A stretch of 21,657 bases of DNA from Tubiluchus corallicola (GCA_030141605.1 JAQGDQ010000770.1:12501-34157); one strand, 5' to 3'; shown: positions 10,549 through 19,461, counted from the stretch's first letter. Numbers and translations are program-made. Notes: generated by a model not told the origin, from the letters alone.

Positions 10549-13500
10549 GTATACATATATACATGTATACATGTATACATATATATACATATATATATGT
10601 ATGTACACTCATTGTACGGATATAACGGTTTTTAGTGTAAATTTTTATCTTACAACATTTTAGCGGCTCTGCGCATTTCTTTCAAGAAAGTGGCGTCTCT
10701 AAGAATTAATAAAATTTCCAAGTGATGCCTTATCACACCGTGTGACGTAATCTCCGACGTGGAAAATGCGTCAGTCTTACATTCTTGATCCGGATAGAGC
10801 TGTCTACCTTCGTGTCTTACCTTATTCATTACAGATTACCGTCACAAACTCTTTATCGGAAAAGCCTGCCACCATACCAACTACAGCCAGAACCGTTCCA
10901 ACTTGGCCAACAACTACCAAATTGCCGACGGTCACTTTTTTGACCCGGGAAACCACTACGAACAAACCTTGGCGTACCACTACTGACAAACCTCCAACTG
11001 TTACAACGGTAAAGCAACTTACGTATTATCCAGAAACATGTACCAGTATGTTGGTTTTAACAGTTTCAGAAAATCTGAAATTGTATCAATTCAGACAGAC
11101 AGGACGGACGGACAGACGGTCAAACAAATCGGGATGTCAAACATGTTGGTAGGCAAGAAGGCAGACAGATAGACAGGCCGACTGACAGGCAGGCAAACAG
11201 TATTCCAGGCTACGTGTTTGCTATACGTGCGTACTTTGTCTGAGAAGCCTACAAAATTAACATAGGCATCTTTAACAGAATTGTCATATAAAGAAGTTAC
11301 GTCACACGATGTTACAGTATGAAGTGATTATTGATATTTTGTAAAATGATAATGAGAAAGCAGTGATTATTGATATTTTGTAAAATACTAGTGAGAAAAC
11401 AGAAATAAGCATTAGCAACTACACAGCAAACTTTGATCCATTAGCGACAATGACGTCATAATAGAGTTTCTTTTGAAATAGGCAAAGTGCGTGTGATAGT
11501 CACTTGTTGATAACAAACAATGAAACAATGAATTTACAGAGTATTTTGCAGAACATTTCGACCAAATTAATGTATTTTTAAAAACCATAAACACGAAAAG
11601 CTGTGGGGAGAGAATACTTCATCTTTGGTCCAGCTTTTTGCGGGATCACCCAGAAATGATGGTTTCCACAAATACTTTGCATCTTCTTTCCAGGAACTTG
11701 TAACTCGGACATCAGAGGATGCCACTGACTCTGCGACCACAACAAAAACCACACCAGGTGGGATGTGGACGACATCAACTAGGCCACAGTTTACAACCAC
11801 GGATGTTGCCATGCCAACGTTGTCTCCAGACGTGCTAGAAGGAGAATGTCCAGAATATGGGTTTCCCTGTTTGCAAGGTCACTGTGTTAGCGGTGACAGG
11901 TATTGTGATTACCTCATTGACTGCCCAGATGAGAGTGATGAAGACTTTTGCGAAGGTTAATCGTTTTATGCTGTTTTTACTAGATCATGAAGAATTTTCG
12001 TGTTTTTTATGTGGAACAGTTTCTGGTCAAAATAACAAATTTGATTTATATGCCTGATCAGTATGTTTGTCCATGAATAAGCTTTTCACAGTTACAGTTT
12101 CACAGTGATGGTGAAAAGGTCAAAGGCTAAGTGTACCAGATAACGCATTTGTGTAACAGTCCCTCGCAGCCCATGCTATTATAATAGTAACAGTTTTAAC
12201 TGCTAGGTATAACCTTACCTAGTTCATTTTTTCTTGTTCCCAAGCAAGATCCTGCTAGCAAATCACTCTACGCAGAGATTAATGCACATTAAGTAAACTC
12301 CGCGTAAAATGACTGAAGTTACTGTGCTGATGCAACAGACGGCTTTGCTTTACCCACACGTTACATGACAGTTGTAGTTAAGACGCGTTGCTGTGGTATA
12401 TTTAACCCTTGACCTACAGCAACTGCACGTGCGCACAACGAAACTGCAAAAAAGTTTATTCGAATTAAATTGCGTATGCAAACGTGAGTTGTATAGCCCT
12501 TCATTTTGTCGTAAATTTCCACGTTAATTCTCAGTTCAGGTTGCACAAATTGGGGTGAACAGACATTTCCGTCAACGCGTTTGACCAGTGACCAAACTTA
12601 GCGTCTACATTTGCAATCTAGACAAGCAAAGTACCAGTGTCTTCTGCCTGTCTTAGTTCGTTAACTTCTATTAAGAGGAAAGCTATCTGCACTTGTGAGT
12701 CTTGAAAAACATGCTAACAAGGTGCAACTTTTCTGTAGACACAGATGTCAGTTTTTTGTAAAACATACCAAAATAGTACTCATCTTTTGCATGTTTATGT
12801 TTTCAGACATACATGACAATGAATGCGGAGTTCAGTCTATCAATCCTTATAGTCAGAATGGGGATGACGTTATAACCGCTCGTGCCGGAAGTTGGCCATG
12901 GCAAGCTTCTCTACATCGTCAAGGTCATGGCCATCATTGTAGCGCTGTGTTGATTGATGATGAATATGTTCTTACCGCCGCTCACTGTATTTACGGGTAA
13001 ATGAGATCAAATTGCTCTCAGCTTTAGTACTTTGTGGTTGTTGCACTTGCTGTTGCTGCCGCCGCCGCCGCCGTCGTCGTGGTTACTTATGTTGTTTCTC
13101 CTGCTATTTCAGTGGTTCTAGTTGTTGTTGTTGTTGCTGCTGCTGCTGCTGTTGTTGTTGTTGTTGTTGTTGCTGTTGTTGTTGTTGTTGTTGTTGCAGC
13201 TGTTCTTTTTATTGTTGTTGCTGCTGCTGCTGCTGCCGCTGTTGTTGTTGTTGCTGTTGCGGCTGTTGTTGTTGTTGCTGTTGTTGCCATTGTTGTTGTT
13301 GCGGTTACTTATGCTGTTTATTCTGCTATTTCTGTCGTCGTTGACGTCACGGCCGCCGCCACCGGTACCATCGTCGCAGTTACTTATGCTGTTTCTCCTG
13401 GTATTTCAGTGGTTCCAGTTATTGTTGTCGCTGTCATTGTCGCCACTGCCGTTTTTGTTGTTTTTGTGTTTTGTAGTTGTCGCAGTTACTTATGCTGTTT

Positions 13501-16500
13501 CTTCTGTTATTTCAGTGCTGTTACCATTGCTGTCGCCATCGCCGTCATCTCATTGACTTTACACGAGCCGCTGCCATTGCCATTGTTGTTCCCTGTCTGT
13601 GGCACAATATATTTCACTGTTTATGATCTTCAGTTTATTGTTCATCTTCAACATAATTCATTCCTGCTGGTATGTTTCAAGGTATGTGAAGCGAAACTTC
13701 AAAGTGGTTTTGGGGATAAACGAGCAAGGTGATCATGCAGGTGACCCGCAAAAGCAAGAAAGTCAGATAGAAACGTGGTGGATTCATCCTAATTATAATC
13801 CTGATGTTGGTGCAGAGTATAATATAGGTGAGAAATTCAGACAAAAATTTTTACGAACGTGTCAAGGCAAATGTCCACGTGTGTGTAAAAGTTGTTGTTG
13901 TTGTTGTTGGCATCGTCATGATCCGTCGTTGTTACATTGATGAAACCAAGAGTTTTCTTAGATATTAAATGGACACACCCGAATTATGGTGATACATGTT
14001 AACTGAGTCTGCCACTCTCATGTTCATTAAAGTGATTTTTTTTGCTGCAATTTTTATAATTATGATGGCATTTCTTAGAAGAGTCCAAGACATATTTTTG
14101 CCAGTCCTTTGTTACGAGTCAAACTAGTGAAAAAAATGCAATGTTTATGCAGAAGGCCTGCGATCCACAACACATCGCAGCACACATCACATCACAAAGT
14201 ACTACACCACAACATATTACAGTAAATACAGTACAACACAATTTAATACAAAACACTCTCCTTTTGGAGCTTTTAGCAAGAGCGACTTAGGTGTTCGAGG
14301 GAGCGAATTTGAAAAAATACAAGAACGTCATCCTTTTTCGTTGTTACTCTAATAACTTATGACAAAAGCTATTATCGTAATTCACAATTGTTTAAAACCA
14401 GGATTTTTGACTGACAAAATTTCACTAAGAACTTCGTTAAAGGTAGAATAACGTGAATTCACTATTCAGATTCCAGAATATCCAAGAACAGTGAGAAAAT
14501 GTTCAAAATGCGATATCCTATTCATTAAACTTGTAGCTTGTACAACTAATACGTTTTCTTATTGGCAGGCCTAATCAAGCTAAGAAACGAGGCAGAAGAA
14601 AATGACTACGTATATCCAGCTTGCTTGCCAAGAGAAGATCAGGTTCTGGTAAACGGACAAGGAAGTTATGTCACTAACTGGTTCATTTCGAAAACGAGCG
14701 TTTCACGGTCAAGTGGTAAGCTTCTTCCATCATTTGTTAAAGTTATACTTATTATACAATCACTTAACAACTGTTAAACGTTGTAAACGTATAATGACCG
14801 TTACGATTACGGTTACCTAAATTTCAACAATTGATCCAAAGGCTGTTGTTACCTAAAACCCAAAACGCATATTGTTCAGTTTCTAGCGATTTTAACTTTT
14901 TAAGCAATAGCGTGAGTGACAGATTTGGCGACAAAAGTGGCAAGAGCATCAACAGTGGCAGCTGCAGCATCAGCAAGACTGTAATGTGTAGCAAAAGTAA
15001 TATCATTTTAACAACTGTAACTATGGTAATCATGGTAAAATCGACCTAACAATAACATTTATTGAAAATTTGAAAACGATATCCGAACATCCACTTTTTC
15101 AATGAAACAATGTTGTTACCAGCAGCCATTGTTGCTATTGCATTTACAAATAATAGAAATATAATAAAAATTATAGTTTTGTAAATTTGGTATTTATTTT
15201 AGACTGTGACGAGCGTTTAAAACAATCATACGTGAAAATCGTGTCTGAAAACACATGTAGGCCTGTAAGCTCAGGGAACACTGTCTGTGTAGAATACTGT
15301 GATGCAGCCTCCTTACATTCACAGCATTGCAAGGTAAGTCTTTCCTTCCTTCCTGTGTAATACCTGCTGATGGTAGTTTCAGATAGTCAATTTACTTAAT
15401 TTATTTAGCAATTTGATTATACATTGAATGCCATTACATTCATTGTTTTTTGTCTTTCGGAAAAGTGATGACACTATTCGTGGGTAGTCGTCATTCTTAA
15501 AAATGTAAGGATAATTTTAGCTCATAATTTTGACTATAATTCTTGGAGATTGTTTGAGCAATGGTGAATTAAAGGGTTAGATCAGTCGTTCAGTTGCACA
15601 GAACAATATATTTAGCTTTAACTATGACCTACCTTTTTACTCGGTTTTTATTTTTTGCGTCTTTGCTAATAAATATACCACTGTTCATCTTACTCGGAAG
15701 ACGTATCTTATAGTATAGTAAGAGGCTTTAATATGGTTGGCATCCTTCTGTCTCGGAAGACAATGGAGTGTGGGCCAAGAGAGTCAGTTATTGATCACAT
15801 TGATGGAGCTGCAGCGTCGACTTGCGATCCTTGAACGTCTCCAGGGCGCACGCCTAGGCCAGGTGTATGGAGATCCTAAGTTGCCCAAACAACAGGAACC
15901 CCTCTCTTCTTCCCTGGTGTAGTCCAAAGGAAAGCGGAGCGATACGTTTGGCACCAGGTTGGCTGCAGGAGCCGGAGTCAGTGAGCATGCTGCACTGGTC
16001 CGCCTTCGGGGCTCCACTCCTGATTTGGAAGGTTTACTCCTCTACCTATGGCCGTTGGGTCACTTGACCTCTCTGCCCTCTAGCCGCTGGCTGCTTGTGC
16101 AGCTCCTCCGCCTAGTGTCGAGATACAGTGTGGGCATCCCGCAAGCCTACAGCACCTGGTATTACTAGGCGGTCACCCATCCAAGTACTAACCAGGCTCT
16201 GTGTTGCTTAACTTCGGTGATCAGACGAGAACCGGTGTTTTCAACGTGATTTGGCCGTAGTCAGGCTTTAATACAGAGGTATTTAAATTCCTGTTAGCTA
16301 TTCCGTATGAGTTCTAGGTCTTTTCATAAGGAAGAGTTGTAATTTGTGACACGTGATGTGTGACTAATAAAAGTATTGTTTATACTAGTTACGTTCGGAT
16401 TCATGCTGTCCTTCTCAATGTAAAAAGGCAAAGTAATACCGCAGATGAAGCTGGCCCGAGACAGATTTTCTATGTGGTCATCTATCAATTTTCTGACTAG

Positions 16501-17223
16501 GCATCGCATTGCTTAACTTTCAACTTCCTTGCCAACATTTTTGTGAATTAAACTGTATTTCAAAAGGCATTTTCCAACTCATCTAGAATTTCATAGTTTT
16601 TTAATTTGACATGATTTTCTTTGTCTTTGTGTGAAAGTTTGAACACTTGTAGAAAACAACTAAACACAAAATTTCATGTTTGCACAAAAACTGAAACACT
16701 TTTATTACACTACATAGTTATATGTAACATGACTGCTAAACTACACTGAGGACCAGAGTGTCCTGCACTGATCACGAAGAATTAGACAGTGGCTAGAAGT
16801 GAACTCTAGCCAGTTTATATAGGTAGAGAACTATGCAAAAACTTGGCTTCACATATCCCATTACAGTAAAAATAGGGGAGATCCAGTGAGTTTGCATATT
16901 CACTGGACCGAGCAATTGTACTAGGGGTGAATTTAACTAGTAAAATGTTAAAGTGACTAATCAATAGATGGCAGCACCTAAAATATACAGTTACACCTTT
17001 TACAGTCTTGTTTCACTAACTTTGCTTATATATCTTTCACATTTTTTATAATTTACAGAGAGATACTGGTGGGCCATTGCTGACTTGGTATGGTGGATCG
17101 TGGAAGGTTACTGGGATTGCAACCAGCGACTGGAGTTGCAATCATTCGTCCTGTCTGGGAAGTTTTGAAAACGTCGCAACACATGCGTGGTGGATTGAAA
17201 ACATAATTGACGATGATGATTAG
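9772..17223 (+). CDS. Type II transmembrane trypsin-like pseudoprotease (LDLRa + dead S1 domain), 8 exons
   Basis: Exons: 9772-10137, 10835-11008, 11694-11955, 12807-12996, 13682-13827, 14569-14715, 15203-15333 and 17059-17223; together 1581 bases, 526 residues, all introns GT-AG. Order: cytoplasmic tail (1-101) with PPPY at 50-53; membrane segment about 103-122 after basic RAKRK; Thr/Pro stalk about 123-230; LDLRa 232-266 with six Cys and acidic DCPDESDED; trypsin fold about 274-526. Chain-linking Cys (C274, C398) and His57 in TAAHC (H327) are kept. Lost: R-IVGG activation site (N285-GDDV), catalytic Asp102 (N378 in YNIGLIKL), Gly193 (R473), catalytic Ser195 (T475 in RDTGGP), Asp189 (Q469), SWG 214-216 (TSD). 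It should not be cleaved or hydrolyse peptides as trypsin does; inferred role is a binding, decoy or scaffold protein at the cell surface. Tandem paralogue of the gene ending at 1255. Confidence 0.92.
10506..10607. repeat. (TA)n / (ATAC)n microsatellite in intron 1
   Basis: About 100 bases of alternating TA and TATAC/TATG units, self-complementary throughout, so able to form cruciform or hairpin structures. Confidence 0.95.
10835..11008 (+). CDS. Pseudoprotease exon 2: Thr/Pro-rich stalk
   Basis: Codes residues 123-180 (58 codons, phase 0 both sides), starting ITVTNSLSEK and rich in TTT, PTT and TTK. This is a mucin-like stretch expected to be O-glycosylated and extended outside the membrane. 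Acceptor TTCATTACAG, donor GTAAAG. Confidence 0.85.
11093..11200. repeat. (GACA)n / (GGCA)n imperfect tetranucleotide repeat in intron 2
   Basis: Repeated CAGACAGG, GGACGGAC, CAGACAGATAGACAGG and CTGACAGGCAGGC units with an interruption near 11122-11155. Confidence 0.85.
11323..11400 (+). repeat. 39-bp tandem duplication in intron 2
   Basis: Two adjacent copies (11323-11361, 11362-11400) sharing AGTGATTATTGATATTTTGT then AAAAT, diverging only towards their ends (GATAATGAGAAAG versus ACTAGTGAGAAAA). Confidence 0.9.
11694..11955 (+). CDS. Pseudoprotease exon 3: stalk end and LDLRa module
   Basis: Codes residues 181 to the first base of 268. After more Thr-rich stalk comes a complete LDL-receptor class A module, ECPEYGFPCLQGHCVSGDRY onward, with Cys at 232, 239, 244, 251, 257 and 266 and the calcium-cage acidic pattern DCPDESDED. 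The donor is GTTAAT, the weakest of the gene, but the phase-1 join to exon 4 is exact. Confidence 0.92.
12807..12996 (+). CDS. Pseudoprotease exon 4: lost activation site, retained His57
   Basis: Starts DIHDNECG, where C274 is the Cys that normally links the pro-region to the catalytic chain. Counting back from GSWPWQ, the place of R-IVGG holds N-GDDV (285-289). HHCSAVLI replaces the usual HCGGSLI. The exon ends VLTAAHCIYG with catalytic His57 as H327 and both Cys42 and Cys58 equivalents present. Phase 1 in, phase 2 out. Confidence 0.93.
13030..13560. repeat. Trinucleotide (GTT/GCT/GCC) array with interspersed 3'-splice-like units, intron 4
   Basis: Long runs of TTG/CTG/CCG triplets (best at 13120-13200 and 13215-13300). 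Four spaced copies of a unit beginning GTTACTTATGCTGTTTCTCC occur at about 13083, 13305, 13380 and 13486. Three of them end TATTTCAG (AG at 13111-13112, 13408-13409 and 13514-13515) and the second has CTG in that place. All frames remain open over much of the array (poly-Cys, poly-Leu, poly-Val/Ala), as expected for a triplet repeat. Confidence 0.9.
13682..13827 (+). CDS. Pseudoprotease exon 5: 70-loop up to position 102
   Basis: Completes the split Gly codon and continues YVKRNFKVVLGINEQG, matching the FKVVLGEH strand of trypsins. It ends WWIHPNYNPDVGAEYNI. Phase 2 in, phase 1 out with donor GTGAGA. Acceptor ATGTTTCAAG is a non-CAG type, used directly after the repeat-rich part of intron 4. 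Confidence 0.9.
13888..13910. repeat. Short (GTT)6 tract in intron 5
   Basis: GTTGTTGTTGTTGTTGTTGG, the same triplet as the large array in intron 4. Confidence 0.9.
14160..14256. repeat. CA-rich low-complexity tract in intron 5
   Basis: Irregular ACAACAC, CACATCACATCACA and CAGTACAACACA repeats; no coding signal. Confidence 0.6.
14569..14715 (+). CDS. Pseudoprotease exon 6: GLIKL strand to autolysis loop
   Basis: Starts GLIKLRNEAEENDYVYPACL, matching IALIKL...VQPACLP, with C398 as the partner of C274. The usual CWVTGWG is SYVTNWF: the Cys136 position is Ser412 and the conserved Gly-Trp-Gly is changed. Phase 1 in and out, donor GTAAGC. Confidence 0.92.
15203..15333 (+). CDS. Pseudoprotease exon 7: Cys168-Cys191 segment
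   Basis: Starts DCDERLKQSYVKIVSENTC, where C447 is Cys168. VCVEYC holds C457 (Cys182) plus an extra C461, and the exon ends SQHCK with C471 (Cys191). Position 189, Asp in trypsin-like enzymes, is Gln469. Phase 1 in, phase 0 out at GTAAGT, directly before the RDTGGP exon. Confidence 0.92.
15723..15733. repeat. Target-site duplication, left copy
   Basis: AGGCTTTAATA, identical to 16263-16273; the two copies bound the SINE-like element exactly. Confidence 0.8.
15734..16262 (-). mobile_element. 5S rRNA-headed SINE, 529 bp, antisense in intron 7
   Basis: On the minus strand the element starts at 16262 with an essentially full-length 5S rRNA-like sequence (to 16144). It runs straight into a GC-rich body and ends at 15734 with GATGCCAACCA, without poly-A. 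It is flanked by 11-bp direct repeats (15723-15733 and 16263-16273). No T-run terminator follows the 5S part, so transcripts from its internal promoter would read into the body. This matches the design of 5S-derived SINEs (SINE3 type). The body carries TCTCGGAAGACAATGGAGTG (plus strand 15752-15771). I cannot assign it to a named family from memory. Confidence 0.85.
16144..16262 (-). rRNA. 5S rRNA-related sequence (SINE head)
   Basis: Minus strand reads GACTACGGCC at the 5' end, then CGGTTCTCGTCTGATCACCG, AAGTTAAGCA (box A region), CTGGTTAGTACTTGGATGGG and TGACCGCC (box C region), ending GGTGCTGTAGGCTT. Length 119 matches 5S rRNA. Several stem positions are changed (for example TAGTAATACC for TGGGAATACC). 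With no terminator and with flanking duplications, it is better read as the head of a retroposon than as a working 5S gene. Confidence 0.85.
16263..16273. repeat. Target-site duplication, right copy
   Basis: AGGCTTTAATA, identical to 15723-15733. Confidence 0.8.
16701..16995 (-). promoter_or_regulatory. LTR-like block in intron 7 (TATA box and AATAAA, minus strand)
   Basis: On the minus strand TGTAACTG (16995-16988) is followed by an 8-bp hairpin TCCAGTGA / TCACTGGA (16907-16882), then TATATAAAC (16821-16813), then AATAAA (16706-16701) about 110 bases on. TATA and polyA signals at this spacing suggest an LTR remnant, but the 3' end and a target duplication were not found. Confidence 0.3.
17059..17223 (+). 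CDS. Pseudoprotease exon 8: RDTGGP, altered S1 pocket, acidic C-terminus
   Basis: Begins [20 protein letters not shown] in phase 0 after TTTACAG. The GDSGGP motif is changed at two places: Gly193 to Arg473 and the nucleophile Ser195 to Thr475; Asp194 is kept. SWGxGC becomes TSDWSC, and an extra C504 follows. The C-terminal helix keeps WWI and the protein ends IIDDDD before TAG at 17221-17223. The other possible acceptor two bases later would shift the frame, so 17059 is firm. Confidence 0.94.
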   Translation, partial: RDTGGPLLTWYGGSWKVTGIATSDWSCNHSSCLGSFENVATHAWWIENIIDDDD

Positions 17224-18537
17224 CAATAATTATATTATAAACTAGTGATTATGCCATAAACTTAGAAAAACACGTGTTTTTTACTTACCTATGCATTTTT
17301 GAATGACGTGACAGAAACCCGAATCCTGCCATAGGTGCAGCAGATTTGCCATGTTTGCATAAAAACACGTTAGTTCACTGTTCTACGTAGTTTGCTGGAT
17401 ACACAAAACTACTGTAAATAAGTGCAAGTGTTAAAATGAGATTTATTACCAATTGTAACAAGAAAGCACAATAGGTAACCTATTTTTGGAACTTAACCGA
17501 GAAGACAATGATCAAGATACGACTAATTAAACATTTTAGTGTAAAATGTTAATTAGGCAACGTTAGCAAAAAAAAACTGTCAGAGTGAAATGGTATAGGA
17601 TGCACAATTTCAAGTCAACTGAAGTCAGTTTTCCCCAAGAAAAGAATTTACAAGCTTATATTTGACTTAATTCTATGGGTTATCTGAATCACAGCTAGTA
17701 TTGGGAAATCAATGCTACATTTTTGAACAGTTTTCAAACAACTTTTCCAAAAAAGTTTATCTTATGCATATATTATAATTCGGTTTAGTTAATTAGAAAT
17801 CGGTTCTAATGTGCTGTGTTAAATTTTCTGTTGCAGTGATTAACCTTGGTGAATACAGGACATGCCTATGGGATTTTGTAATAAATTATTGTTTTAAATC
17901 TGAGTTAAAGCAGTTTTCTTTGTCCTCCATGTAGTAAAATTCGTCCGACAATGAGTTTGTTTTGTAGCTCCAAGAACATAGACTAAAAAACGAGACTAAA
18001 GAGGCTACAGAATGGTTAGCTGGTACCTGTTAACTGGAAAACCTGTAAAAAACTTCAAAGCTTGTTAAAAGCATTTATTTTCTTCTTAGATTCGTCGTTC
18101 CTCGAAGCTCTCGATTTTATTTCATTTTTTTCAGTTTGGAAACTTAGTTTTAAACCTTTAAAGGTGCATACACTTTAAACAAGGGACACAGTCACATCAT
18201 TACCAAAACAAAGAAGTAACAAAAGATTATTTAAAAGAAAATTTACCTTAAGCCAAACTTTCCCATAAGTAAAGCTTACTCAGTTGCTCTCCAAAATTCC
18301 AAACATTTTTGTCAGTCCTCTAATACGTACTTCTTAAACACATTCTGGATTTACTGAAAATTGTCAAGAGCTCAAATACGATGGATATACTATGTTTATA
18401 GACCGCTAGATGATTCGAAACGTACCATTACGTCAGGCACGTAAAGACGCCCAAAACCAGTTACATTGACAAAAGTCTGTCACATAAAAAGGTTTTATCT
18501 ATTACTTTTGTCGTACTAATCTATAAGTTTTGACGTA
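17224..18537. other. 3' flank of the pseudoprotease gene, no gene seen
   Basis: AT-rich. It contains the candidate polyA signal at 17880-17885 and an ATTAAA at about 17527. No exon-like open frame. Confidence 0.6.
17880..17885 (+). terminator. Candidate polyadenylation signal AATAAA of the pseudoprotease gene
   Basis: First AATAAA found after the stop, 657 bases downstream. An ATTAAA at about 17527 is an alternative. Weak by itself in AT-rich DNA. Confidence 0.35.
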
Positions 18538-18639
18538 CTTTTATCTTATCATATCGTATCGTAACGTACTTTACCTTACTGTATATTACTGTATCTGACT
18601 TTACCTTATCTTACACCTTATCTTACCTTATCTGTTATC
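18538..18639. repeat. Imperfect (TTATC/TTACC/GTATC)n pentanucleotide repeat
   Basis: About 20 units of 5 bases, e.g. TTATCTTATCATATCGTATC and CTTATCTTACCTTATC, with interruptions. Confidence 0.85.
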
Positions 18640-18775
18640 ACTCTCAGTTTAACCTGCCCTGACACAATCACAATACCTGTCACCTCTTACACATTGAACG
18701 TTGAAAACCCAAACACGGGGGATTCTCCTTCTTGCACGTCTGGAGGCAATAGAAATAAAAAAAACGCTAACGTAG

Positions 18776-18889
18776 TTAAGGTATAAAGTTTTTATCATAT
18801 TAAACAATGTGTTTAAGAAGTATAACCCCTAAAACGGCACAAACAACATGGTTGCGTAATCCAGAAGTATCCAGGATTTTGAGTCAGAC
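18776..18889 (+). repeat. Diverged direct repeat, copy 1
   Basis: Alignable with 20049-20150: both start TTAAGGTAwAAAGTT.TTATC, share AACGGC and AACATGGTT, and end AGTCAGAC. Similarity is moderate with an indel in the middle, so it is an old dispersed repeat. Confidence 0.6.
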
Positions 18890-19461
18890 CGAAGGTTCCT
18901 AGTTACAAAACTATTATTAAAATTATTTTTTAAACTGTTGCCTTGCTGTTGTTGTCGACCAGCTTCCCATATTCATTGTTGTTATCTTCTCATGATAAGT
19001 GGCGTCCTCTTATGTCCGAGATGCAAGTTCCTAGATAAAGGCTCGCACTCATTTGTAGTAACTATATGAAGAGTCGTATATTAGCCATAATTATGACAAA
19101 TACAGAAAATGTGAATGAGAGAATTTTGCGCGCAGAAAACGTCGACAAAAAATAAAATACTGACAGAAACTATAAGGAAAAGAAATACTGCATAATATTT
19201 TAAACGTTTGGTCCAGGAATACGTTGAATTACCAGACACATTCACACGCACATAACACTGACCATACTATTGACAATAATATCGCGCAATATTTTCGTTT
19301 CGCCACATACAACACGATGACATTGCGCAATTCCACAATATTATTGAGCGATAGGATTGAAGTGAATTAATTCATTAAACAAATTTACGTTATAAAATGC
19401 TATTTCAATTATTTCAAAAGAAAAAGGTCAAAATAAACAGGCTTGGTTAACAAAAATTCTG
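18890..19461. other. Intergenic, nothing recognised
   Basis: AT-rich, no gene or RNA seen. A pair of inverted ATATTATTG-like segments occurs near 19277-19350. Confidence 0.5.

Noticed and set aside
13012-13732. Poly-Cys, poly-Leu and poly-Val/Ala open frames up to 232 codons
   Set aside because: All frames are open because the DNA is a triplet repeat in intron 4; exon 5 inside this span uses another frame.
15737-16168. Several overlapping open frames on both strands
   Set aside because: They lie inside the GC-rich SINE body; none resembles a protein and no splice sites fit them.
16144-16262. A functional 5S rRNA gene
   Set aside because: No T-run terminator, continuous body sequence, changed stem bases and exact 11-bp flanking duplications favour a 5S-derived SINE.
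9772-17223. The protease-like gene as a dead pseudogene
   Set aside because: 1581 coding bases without a stop, seven exact GT-AG junctions with matching phases, conserved structural Cys and complete LDLRa module show a maintained reading frame.
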